Shown: positions 17,122-26,100 of the stretch, piece after piece
How positions within the stretch are numbered: the first letter of the stretch is position 1
How the letters are laid out: each line of letters starts with the position of its first letter
Assembly: GCA_964556895.1 (NCBI GenBank)
Contig: CAZKYC010000003.1
Span: forward strand, 1-64,000
Length of the DNA stretch: 64,000 nucleotides
DNA from: Hinthialibacter sp964556895
Lineage (GTDB): Bacteria > Hinthialibacterota > Hinthialibacteria > Hinthialibacterales > Hinthialibacteraceae
Reading direction: 5' to 3'
Notes under the pieces: model-generated
Seen by the model: only the letters and a program-made list of their open reading frames with translations
Databases searched by the model: none
What the model was told of the DNA's origin: nothing
Program-made: the position numbers and the translations under genes

Positions 17122-17310
17122 ATGGGGGATCACAACAATTTGAAACAACATAAGAACAGAAATACCAACCAGATACCCCGCTTTCAGTTTGTTTTGTCTT
17201 TTGTTTTTTCTTTGATAGGATTTGTGAACCAGATATGGATGATTTTGGCCTCGATGTTCGCCTGGTTAGAAGTTCGCCGTCTCCAGCATGTCTCATTGGT
17301 CCATCGATGA
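17122..17310 (+). CDS. Possible small single-span membrane protein
   Basis: 62 residues, unrecognised. A basic polar N-terminus (MGDHNNLKQHKNRNTNQIPR) is followed by a long hydrophobic stretch, FQFVLSFVFSLIGFVNQIWM then ILASMFAWL, and a basic tail (EVRRLQHVSLVHR). AAGG lies 5 bases before the ATG. It sits between a plausible promoter (17076-17104) and an intrinsic terminator (17359-17387), so it forms a complete unit before sucA. It could also be a non-coding leader or attenuator whose ORF is accidental. Confidence 0.35.
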   Translation: MGDHNNLKQHKNRNTNQIPRFQFVLSFVFSLIGFVNQIWMILASMFAWLEVRRLQHVSLVHR

Positions 17311-17358
17311 AATCATCTCAAATCTGTTTGATTAGAATTCAACCAAGTAGCAAACGCA

Positions 17359-17387
17359 AAGAGGCTTCGTTCAGGGGCCTCTTTTTA
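17359..17387 (+). terminator. Intrinsic terminator 40 bp before sucA
   Basis: AAAGAGGC (17359-17366) and GCCTCTTT (17378-17385) form a stem followed by further T. It lies in front of sucA, so it either ends the small upstream unit or acts as an attenuator. Confidence 0.65.
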
Positions 17388-17427
17388 TTGAAAACCGTTG
17401 CCGAACGCTGCAAAGGACTAAAAGGTT

Positions 17428-20217
17428 ATGGACTCTTTGGACTTTGTCAATCGCGCCAACTCTGACTACATCGAAACCCTATATCAAGAATATCAGAAAG
17501 ACCCGCGTTCGTTGGATGAACACTGGCGCGCGTTTTTCGCCGGGCTCGAACTCGCCAGCGACGCCGGGGTTCTGCCAACCAATGGCAGCGGCGTGCGTGT
17601 AGAAAACTTGCCGGTTGACGTTCAACAACAAGTCACCTCAGAAACAAAATCAGTACCTGCGGCGGCGAAGGGCGTATATGCGTTGGTTCACATGTATCGC
17701 GAGTTGGGCCACCTTATCGCCAACTTAGACCCGCTCGGTCATAACCGAACAACGCACCCATTACTGAGACTTTCTGAATTCGGGCTGTCAAACGCTGACC
17801 TCGACGACTATGTCAGCCACGGCGGCTTTCTCGGCAAGACGGATGGAACCCTGCGCGACTTGTTAGACAAACTACAACAAACCTATTGTGGAACGTTCGC
17901 GGTTGAATACACCGAAATCCCCGACTTAGTCCAACGCGTTTGGCTCGAACAACGCATGGAGCCGATTTATAACAAGCCCGAATTTAAAGCCAGCATCTGT
18001 CACGACATTCTCCTGAGCGTCATCGAAGCCGAAGAGTTTGAAAACTTTCTTCAAACCCGGTTCCTCGGCAAGAAGCGCTTCTCGCTTGAAGGCGGCGAGT
18101 CGCTGTTACCGATGTTGAACACCTTGATTGAAACCGGCGCTGACAAGGGCGCTGATGAAATCGTCATGGGCATGGCCCACCGCGGGCGGTTAAATGTTCT
18201 GACTCACATACTCGGCAAGCCCTACGAGATGCTGCTCAGTGAGTTTGAAGAAAGCAAGTTTGTGAAGCCGACCGAAGGCGACGGCGACGTCAAATATCAC
18301 ATGGGCTATTTCTGTGAGAAGATGACCGCCAACAAAAAGCAAGTTCGCCTCAGCCTGAGTTCAAACCCAAGTCACCTCGAACTAGTCAACCCGGTCATTG
18401 AGGGAATCGTCCGCGCCAAACAACAATACCGCGGCGATAAAGAACGAAAGAAGACGGTTCCGATTCTCATCCACGGCGACGCCGCCTTTACCGGCCAGGG
18501 CGTCGTGACTGAAACCTTGAACCTTTCCGAACTGCCGGGGTACAAAACCGGCGGCACCATTCATATCATTGTCAACAACCAACTCGGGTATACCGCCACG
18601 CCAATTCAAACGCGCTTTACGCCCTACCCCACTGACGTGGCGAAAACCATTCAGGCCCCGGTGTTCCACGTCAATGGCGACGACCCGCAGGCCGCCGTCC
18701 ACGCCGCCCGGTTGGCAATAGCGTTTCGGCAGCAATTCAAGATTGATGTGTTGATTCACCTGATGTGTTACCGCCGCTATGGCCACAATGAAACAGACGA
18801 CCCGTCTTACACCCAACCAGTGATGTACAACAACATTCGCAACCACCAGACCACCGCGAAACTCTATGCAGAACGTTTGATTCACGAAGGCAAGATAACG
18901 CCGGGCGAAGTCGAAAAAATTCGCATCGATGTTCGCAACCGCCTCGAAGCCGCGCTTGAAGACGCGCGCGAAGCCCGCCCGCTTGACCCTTCAGAATCGT
19001 CTGACGAACGCTGGAAAGGCATCGGGAAAGCCAACGGCAAGCCCTGGAGCATGGACACGGGCGTCGACCATGAAACGCTAATGTCAGTCACCGCGAAAGT
19101 GACCCGCGTACCGCCAGGTTTCACCATTCATCCAAAGCTTCAACGATTGCAGGCGCTGCGCCAGCGAATGGTCGAAGGGGAAGAACCGATGGATTGGGGC
19201 TGCGCCGAGATGCTCGCGTTTGGCTCCCTTCTGGCCGAAGGCACAGAAGTCCGAATCGCCGGACAAGACAGCGAACGCGGCACCTTCAGCCACCGCCACT
19301 CGGTCTGGTATGACTATAAGAACGGCGAGCCGTATGTTCCCCTCAAGAACCTTGATAAAAACCAGCCGAATTTCACCGTGGTGAATTCGATGTTGTCAGA
19401 ACTGGCCGTCTTGGGGTTTGAATATGGCCTCAGCACAGCCGACCCACACGCGTTGGTGATTTGGGAAGCCCAGTTTGGCGACTTTGTGAACGGCGCCCAG
19501 GCGATCATTGACGAGTTTATCGTCAGCTCGGAATCAAAATGGCAAACCATGAGCGGCATCGTCTTGTTGCTTCCACATGGCTATGAAGGCCAAGGGCCCG
19601 ACCACTCCAGCGCCCGGTTGGAGCGCTTCTTACAGCTCTGCGCCGACGACAATATCCAGGTGTGTTACCCAACCACGCCCGCACAAATATTCCACCTGTT
19701 GCGCTTACAGATGAAGCGCGCGTTTCGTAAGCCGTTAGTCATCATGAGCCCTAAGAGTTTATTGCGCCATCGATTGGCGGTGTCTTCTGTATCCGAACTC
19801 ACCAAAGGCGGATTTCAGGCGGTCATCGCTGATGAGACTGGGCCTGACGCCAACGACGTTACACGCCTTATCCTCTGCAGCGGCAAAATTTATTATGAAT
19901 TGTTCAGCGAGCGCGAAGACAACAAAAACACAAACACGTCAATTGTTCGAATCGAACAACTCTATCCGTTCCCACGAAAAGAAATGAAAAAACTGCTGCT
20001 GAAACACAGACAGCTGAACGAGATCATCTGGGTGCAAGAAGAGCCTGAGAACATGGGCGCCTGGATGTTCATTCGGCCTTTGTTGGAGAGCATTTTGCCC
20101 AAAGACGTCAAATTAAATTCTATATGCCGAGAGGCCGCCGCCAGCCCGGCGCACGGTTATCTGTCGATTCACCTCAGTGAACAAAAAGAGATCGTTCAGA
20201 ACGCCTTCAAAGAGTAA
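17428..20217 (+). CDS. sucA: 2-oxoglutarate dehydrogenase E1 component
   Basis: 929 residues, full length. It opens with the E1o N-terminal motif SDYIETLYQEYQKDPRSLDEHWRAFF. Thiamine-diphosphate and active-site regions include GMAHRGRLNVLTHI, GDAAFTGQGVVTETLNLS, RYGHNETDDPSYTQP and RGTFSHRHSVWYD. It decarboxylates 2-oxoglutarate in the TCA cycle and passes the succinyl group to E2. AAAGG lies 4 bases before the ATG. It is first in the operon sucA-sucB-lpdA. Confidence 0.96.
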   Translation: MDSLDFVNRANSDYIETLYQEYQKDPRSLDEHWRAFFAGLELASDAGVLPTNGSGVRVENLPVDVQQQVTSETKSVPAAAKGVYALVHMYRELGHLIANLDPLGHNRTTHPLLRLSEFGLSNADLDDYVSHGGFLGKTDGTLRDLLDKLQQTYCGTFAVEYTEIPDLVQRVWLEQRMEPIYNKPEFKASICHDILLSVIEAEEFENFLQTRFLGKKRFSLEGGESLLPMLNTLIETGADKGADEIVMGMAHRGRLNVLTHILGKPYEMLLSEFEESKFVKPTEGDGDVKYHMGYFCEKMTANKKQVRLSLSSNPSHLELVNPVIEGIVRAKQQYRGDKERKKTVPILIHGDAAFTGQGVVTETLNLSELPGYKTGGTIHIIVNNQLGYTATPIQTRFTPYPTDVAKTIQAPVFHVNGDDPQAAVHAARLAIAFRQQFKIDVLIHLMCYRRYGHNETDDPSYTQPVMYNNIRNHQTTAKLYAERLIHEGKITPGEVEKIRIDVRNRLEAALEDAREARPLDPSESSDERWKGIGKANGKPWSMDTGVDHETLMSVTAKVTRVPPGFTIHPKLQRLQALRQRMVEGEEPMDWGCAEMLAFGSLLAEGTEVRIAGQDSERGTFSHRHSVWYDYKNGEPYVPLKNLDKNQPNFTVVNSMLSELAVLGFEYGLSTADPHALVIWEAQFGDFVNGAQAIIDEFIVSSESKWQTMSGIVLLLPHGYEGQGPDHSSARLERFLQLCADDNIQVCYPTTPAQIFHLLRLQMKRAFRKPLVIMSPKSLLRHRLAVSSVSELTKGGFQAVIADETGPDANDVTRLILCSGKIYYELFSEREDNKNTNTSIVRIEQLYPFPRKEMKKLLLKHRQLNEIIWVQEEPENMGAWMFIRPLLESILPKDVKLNSICREAAASPAHGYLSIHLSEQKEIVQNAFKE

Positions 20218-20283
20218 TCTTTGGATGGCCCTGGTTTAGATATATGCTGTACCCGGGAAGCGCAATCTCAAGGAGCAAAGCGA

Positions 20284-21588
20284 ATGGCCACTCCAGTTAA
20301 GATCCCACAAGTTGGGGAATCTGTCACCGAAGTCACTCTTATTCAATGGCTCAAACATGACGGCGATAAAGTCGAAAAAGACGAACCGCTTTGTCTGATG
20401 GAAACCGACAAGGCCGACTTTGAACTTCCCTCGCCTTCATCAGGCGTGTTGAAAACCAACCACAAAGAAGGCGAGGTCATTGAAGTAGGAGCGCAAGTCG
20501 CCGAGATCGACGAATCGGGCTCGCCCGCGCCCCAAGAAGAAGCGCCCTCTCAAGAAGCCAGCGCTTCTTCATCGTCTACAACCGAGTCAGAGGCCAAAAG
20601 CGAACTTAGCCCGGCGGTCAAGCGTCTGATTGAAGAACATAACTTAAACCCGGCTGACATTCATGGCAGCGGACGCGGTGGACGAATTATTAAAGAAGAC
20701 GTGTTGTCGTTTTTAGAAACCAAACAAAAGAAGCCTGCCACGAAAGAAGAACCAGCGAAAAGCAAACCCTCCGCTGAAATGAAAAAAGCGCCGGAACCGC
20801 GGGTAGATGAATCGGCCCCGGCGCCAGAGGCTGAGATTCCAACCATTTCGACGCAGACTCAATCCAAACCGTCAATGGAGTTTCCTGAAGACGGTGTGAA
20901 GCGCGTGCCGATGACAAAGATCCGCCGCCGAATCGCCCAACGCTTGGTTGCAGTTCAGCAGACCACAGCGTCGTTGACCACGTTTAATGAAATTGACATG
21001 TCAACGGTTTTGGCGCTTCGTGAAAAATACCGCGAGCGCTTTGACGAAGTACACGGCGTCTCGCTGGGCCTGATGTCATTCTTCGTTCGCGCCAGCGCCA
21101 TCGCGTTGCGCGAGTTCCCGCGAATCAACGCCAGCATCGAAGGCGACGACATCGTCTACCATCAACACATCCAACTCGGTATGGCGGTCAGCACCGAACG
21201 CGGCCTGGTGGTCCCCGTCTTGCGCGATGCGGAACGTTTGTCGTTCGCTCAAATTGAGTTTGAAATTAAGCGCATGGCCAAAGCCGCGCGCGCAGGCAAA
21301 CTCAACATTCAAGAGCTCAGCGGCGGCACCTTCACCATCACCAACGGCGGCGTGTATGGATCGATGTTATCAACGCCGATCTTAAACCCGCCGCAAGCAG
21401 CGATTCTTGGTATGCACGCTATCGAAAAGCGCCCCGTCGCGGTCGGCGACGACGTCGCGATTCACCCCATGATGTATGTGGCGCTGACCTATGACCATCG
21501 CCTGGTTGACGGCAAGGAATCCGTATCATTTTTGGTGAAGATCAAACAACTGATCGAAGACCCGGCGCGTATGATGTTAGAAATTTGA
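20284..21588 (+). CDS. sucB: Dihydrolipoyl succinyltransferase (E2)
   Basis: 434 residues. One lipoyl domain (residues 1-78) has the lipoylated Lys in METDKADFE. An acidic and Ala/Pro-rich linker follows. The E3-binding domain is SPAVKRLIEEHNLNPADIHG with GRGGRIIKEDVL. The acyltransferase core has GGTFTITNGGVYG and the catalytic DHRLVDG. I chose the ATG at 20284 because AAGGAG lies 8 bases upstream and the lipoyl domain begins there; the longer frame from 20221 adds unrelated residues. It follows sucA by 66 bp. Confidence 0.95.
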   Translation: MATPVKIPQVGESVTEVTLIQWLKHDGDKVEKDEPLCLMETDKADFELPSPSSGVLKTNHKEGEVIEVGAQVAEIDESGSPAPQEEAPSQEASASSSSTTESEAKSELSPAVKRLIEEHNLNPADIHGSGRGGRIIKEDVLSFLETKQKKPATKEEPAKSKPSAEMKKAPEPRVDESAPAPEAEIPTISTQTQSKPSMEFPEDGVKRVPMTKIRRRIAQRLVAVQQTTASLTTFNEIDMSTVLALREKYRERFDEVHGVSLGLMSFFVRASAIALREFPRINASIEGDDIVYHQHIQLGMAVSTERGLVVPVLRDAERLSFAQIEFEIKRMAKAARAGKLNIQELSGGTFTITNGGVYGSMLSTPILNPPQAAILGMHAIEKRPVAVGDDVAIHPMMYVALTYDHRLVDGKESVSFLVKIKQLIEDPARMMLEI

Positions 21589-21600
21589 TGGAGGCTGACC

Positions 21601-22998
21601 GTGAGCGACACCGAATATGACCTGATCGTAATCGGCGCCGGCCCGGGCGGGTATGTCGCCGCCATCCGCGCCGCGCAACTGGGCTTCAAAACCGCCTGCG
21701 TCGACAAACAATACCTGGGCGGGACATGCCTCAACGTCGGCTGTATCCCCAGCAAGGCGCTGCTGGACTCAAGCCATCACTACCACCAGGCCCAACATTC
21801 GCTTCACCAACACGGCGTCAAAATCGGCCAGTTAGAATTCGACGTCAGCGCCATGTTGAAGCGCAAAGACAAAATCGTCAAAACCATGACCGGCGGCATC
21901 AACGGCCTGTTTCGCAAGAACAAAGTCGATAAGATCATGGGTCTCGGCTCTATCGTCGACGCGAACACGGTCGAAGTCGACGACGGCAAAGAAAAGAAAC
22001 AATACAAAACCAAACGCATCCTCATCGCCAGCGGCAGCGTCCCTATCGAACTACCCAACCTGCCCTTTGACGGCGAACAGATCGTCAGTTCGACTGAGGC
22101 GTTGTGTTTTGAAAGCGTTCCCAAAAAACTAGCGGTTATCGGCGCTGGCGCCATCGGCTTAGAACTCGGCTCAGTATGGAACTGGCTGGGCGCTGAAGTC
22201 ACTGTGATTGAACTGACGCCGAATATTATTCCCCTGATGGACCTGGAAATGACCGAGGCGCTGAAAAAGTCGCTCGAAAAACAGGGACTCAAATTTAAAA
22301 TGGAAACCAAAGCCGAAAACGCCACGGTCACTAAGAGCGGCGTGAAGATATCGCTGAAAGGGCCTGACGGCGACGAAACCCTAGAGTGTGACAAACTTCT
22401 GGTCGCGGTTGGCCGCAAGCCCTGCACGGAAGGTCTCAACCTCGACAAGGCGGGCGTGAAGGTCAGCGACCGCGGCCGCGTTGAAGTTAACGAGCATTAT
22501 GAAACGAACATCAAGGGAATCTTCGCCATTGGCGATGTCATCAAAGGGCCGATGCTCGCCCATAAGGCCGAAGAAGAAGGCATCGCCGCCGTCGAACGCA
22601 TGGCGGGCGTCGCTGCGCATGTGAATTACGACGCCGTACCGAACGTTGTCTATACGCACCCCGAAGTGGCGAGCGTCGGCATTACTGAAGAACAAGCCAA
22701 AGAACAAGGCATTGAATACAACGTCGGTAAGTTCCCGTTCACGGCGAACGGCCGCGCCCGTTGCATGGACGAAGACGAGGGCATGGTCAAAATGATCAGT
22801 GACGCCAAAACCGACCGAATGATCGGGATGCATATCATGAACGCCCGCGCCTCTGACCTGATTGCCGAAGGGGCGATTGCGATGGAGTTTCATTCCAGCG
22901 CCGAAGACATCGCCCGTTCGGTTCACGCGCACCCGACCCTGCCGGAGGCGATCAAAGAGGCCGCCCTAGCGGTCGACAAACGCGCGATTCATATTTAG
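21601..22998 (+). CDS. lpdA: Dihydrolipoyl dehydrogenase (E3)
   Basis: 465 residues, GTG start with GGAGG 7 bases upstream. The FAD-binding motif is VIGAGPGGYVAAIRAAQLG, the redox disulfide is in GGTCLNVGCIPSKALL, the NAD-binding motif is IGAGAIGLELG, and the active-site His-Glu pair is in HAHPTLPEAIKEAA. It reoxidises the lipoyl groups of E2 and passes electrons to NAD. It is the third gene of the 2-oxoglutarate dehydrogenase operon and may serve other 2-oxoacid complexes. Repeat C copy 2 follows the stop by 10 bp and could shape the 3' end of the mRNA. Confidence 0.96.
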   Translation: MSDTEYDLIVIGAGPGGYVAAIRAAQLGFKTACVDKQYLGGTCLNVGCIPSKALLDSSHHYHQAQHSLHQHGVKIGQLEFDVSAMLKRKDKIVKTMTGGINGLFRKNKVDKIMGLGSIVDANTVEVDDGKEKKQYKTKRILIASGSVPIELPNLPFDGEQIVSSTEALCFESVPKKLAVIGAGAIGLELGSVWNWLGAEVTVIELTPNIIPLMDLEMTEALKKSLEKQGLKFKMETKAENATVTKSGVKISLKGPDGDETLECDKLLVAVGRKPCTEGLNLDKAGVKVSDRGRVEVNEHYETNIKGIFAIGDVIKGPMLAHKAEEEGIAAVERMAGVAAHVNYDAVPNVVYTHPEVASVGITEEQAKEQGIEYNVGKFPFTANGRARCMDEDEGMVKMISDAKTDRMIGMHIMNARASDLIAEGAIAMEFHSSAEDIARSVHAHPTLPEAIKEAALAVDKRAIHI

Positions 22999-23008
22999 AC
23001 AGACATAT

Positions 23009-23093
23009 GGGGAGAGCGAGCCTCCCGACGAGCCGCAAAAATGAGAAATGGTTTTGTTCTCAGTCGGCTCACCAGGAGGTTCGCCCTCCACCC
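23009..23093. repeat. Repeat family C copy 2
   Basis: 85-bp hairpin between lpdA and the convergent CotH-type gene. The arms match copies 1 and 3 (CCTCCCGACGAGCCGC against GGCTCACCAGGAGG, TTCGCCCTCC); the loop is different. Confidence 0.85.
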
Positions 23094-23119
23094 GTTTTAC
23101 GACCCGCCAAGATTTTTCC

Positions 23120-26100
23120 CTAATACAACGACCAAAGTTCGATGCCGACTTCGTCGACGACGCTGCCGGGTGATGGGGTTTTCGCGCTCCAAGCGACAGG
23201 GGTATTGCCTGACTCTGAAAATTTGGTGCGATGCAGCGACAGGCCAGAGCCGTCGGCGTCCATCGGCCACGGCGCCCTGTCGAAATATGTGGTCTCATCA
23301 ATCAACACCCAAGCGAGAAATTCATCGGGTTGGGCGAAGGTCTGAGGCTTCTCAAGCCGAATTCGCTCTGAGTTGTTGGCCAGCAACCCTTGAAACGGCC
23401 CCGCCATGACTGAGTCAACGCCGCCGGCGCCATACGTCTCAAGAAACGCTTGTTTTAACACCTGGATTGATGGGTCAAACCCAACGATTACCAAGGCTTG
23501 TTTTGGCGCTAGTTCTACCCCCATCGGCAAGTCAAAATCTACCCCGCCGCGAATTCGAAACGGGCCGCGCTCGTTCCAAAGCGGCGCGGTCTCGTTCGTT
23601 GGGTTATATATCTCAACATACTCGCCAAAGTCGCTGGTTGAGGCGTTCTGAGCGTCGCTGGGATGGAACATAAATTCGCTGATACTGAGTTGAGGCGCCC
23701 GCGCCGGGTTTGGCTCCATCGCGCTTGGCCCAAGCGACGCCCAATCGCCGCCGCCTGATACGCGGCCATAGGTTTCGCCGGGCTGTTGCGCTTGAAAACG
23801 CACCGCGTCAACCACCCGCCCCACGCCAGCAACGTCAGGCTCATAGGACAGGTAAAGACGTTCGCCGTCTTTACCTAATCCAAAGCCAGTTTCTCCCTTG
23901 GCGCCAAAGTCGTCGGCCTGAGTAAAGACCTTAAAGGCGCCGGCGCCGAGTTGTTGGGTAGGAACCGCCCACTTTTTGAGGTCACTATCGTCGTCTGATA
24001 AATAATATCCACTGAGCGATATTGGTTCTGAACTCGCGTTGACGAGTTCGATCCAGTCGCCGTCTTCATCGCCTTCAAGGCTTAGCGCGAGAAACTCACT
24101 CAGTTGAATTCCCGGTTGAATGGGAGAATCACCCGCAGCAGGTGAGCCGCCAATGAACGCGCTGGCCTGCCAGTTGCCCGCGTACTCAAGCATTTTGTTC
24201 ATCTGGTCGAGAGACGCGGCGGCTATCGGGGTTAGCGAATGCCCCGCTCCATCAGCGGCGATGGGCCACAAGCCTTCATCGTCATACTCAAACTGGACGA
24301 TCTGTGCATCGGCGGTTTGGTCGCGTAGTTCGACATGCTCGCCGCTGTTTGACAGGCGCCCGCTATAAGGGCCGAAGAACAGCGCATCGTCATCGAGTCT
24401 ATACGTTTCGCGCAATTGAGCGAGTTGAGATGGATCCATGGCCGAGGTCAATAGCCCATAGGTTTGCGGCGGCAGCACATCGTTGGGGCTGAAGCGGAAG
24501 TCGATTCCATCAGTAAACGCAAGGCTGCCTAGCGCAATTGAATCTGTTTCGTTCACATTAAAGAATTCAATATATTCAAACTCTGAGCCTAGGGCCGGAT
24601 TATACATCACTTCGGTCACACGCAGGTTTTCGCGAATGAACGCCAAGTCGCCTTGGGTGGATTGTTTAATGAAGTTGGCTTCGTCGATGGCGCTCCACTC
24701 GTCGCCGTTTTTGGCGCGAGCCCGAACGCGGGTTGAGTTTGATATCTGAATGGGCGAATCATAAAGCACCGCCGCAGGCGATATTTCACCGCCTTCAAGA
24801 CGCGGGTCTGAACCGTCGAGCGTGTAATAGACCGGGACGGATTGAGTGGGATCATCAATCGGCCGTGAAATTCCGACAAACAGCCCAAACACAATATCTG
24901 AGCTATTGGCGTTGGTTTGGTGGACTTCGGCGGCAATAACGTTTTCGCCGTTTTTCAACAACGAAAGGTCAAGATCAAACGGGCCTTCAAACTCGGCGTT
25001 CGTCACCGTACGGTTTGCGAAGGTGTCATGAGTCACATCGCCATTGGGCATTCCGATGCGAAAGGCTTCTTCTCCGTTGATATAGATAATGACGCCGTCG
25101 TCAACAAAGGGCGCGATGACCGCGCCGACTTCGTTCAAGTCGCTTGAGGCGTCTAAATTGAACGTCGTCCGAAAATAATAGGTTGTCTCGCCCAATCGCA
25201 ACGGCGTGTTTTTGGGCCAACTGAGGTCTGAGTTTTCAACGTAAAGTAATGATTGGCCCGAACCCCAACTTGAATCGTCATAGCCTGGTTTGCGCCAGGC
25301 GTCGCCCAGGTCAACGCCGCTCTGGTTATACTTCCATTCCGTGTCAGCATCCACGATCGTGTCAAAGGTAAATTCCTGGCTTACAACCGAAGCGAGTTCT
25401 AATGAAACATCCGACCCAATCACGCCGCCCCGGTGGCTGAAGGTCGGCGCCGCGGTGCGCGGAAACAGTTCGGCCACGCGGAGTTGTTCGAGCACGATGT
25501 CAGATCTGACGGGCAGGTAGTCTTGTAAAATGCGGTTGATCTCATTGGTCCAATGGGGGTCTCGCAGCCGGGGTTGATTAAAGCGCTTGTCTCCCCAGCG
25601 CGCCGACTCGCCGACAATGGCGCGGTCGATTTGGTTGGCTAGCGCCATGTATCGTTCGATTGAGTTTTCAGCTGTCAATGCGCCTCCATTAAAGAAATGC
25701 ATCTGAATGCGGTCGGCGACATACATGCGAAACTCAGGCAGTTCTCTCAACGATTGAAACACCAACGCCGGGTTGTCCCTGCCGCGGTGAAATTCAACCA
25801 CATTTACGGTCGGCTCTTCGAGCGACCATTCCGCGTCCCAGATGTAATAAAAAAAGCCGACGGTTTTGGTGCGTTGGTAGGATGAATAGTAGTTCCAGGG
25901 GCGCCCGCCGCCGCCGATAACTGTGGGCGCGTCGCGGTTGCCCGCAAAAAAGACACAGAGCATGTAGTCAATCAGGCTGTCGAGGTTCACATAATTTTGA
26001 ATTTTCTCATACCCTTGCGCAGTGCGGTATTCGCGCCGGGCGACCATTCTCATCAATTCATCGAAGCCGTCTTTGTTTCCGGCTTTGACCTGAACTTGAT

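Noticed and set aside
17235..17465. A 76-codon ORF that runs across the terminator into sucA
   Set aside because: It overlaps the stronger small ORF and the sucA start in other frames and crosses the terminator hairpin.
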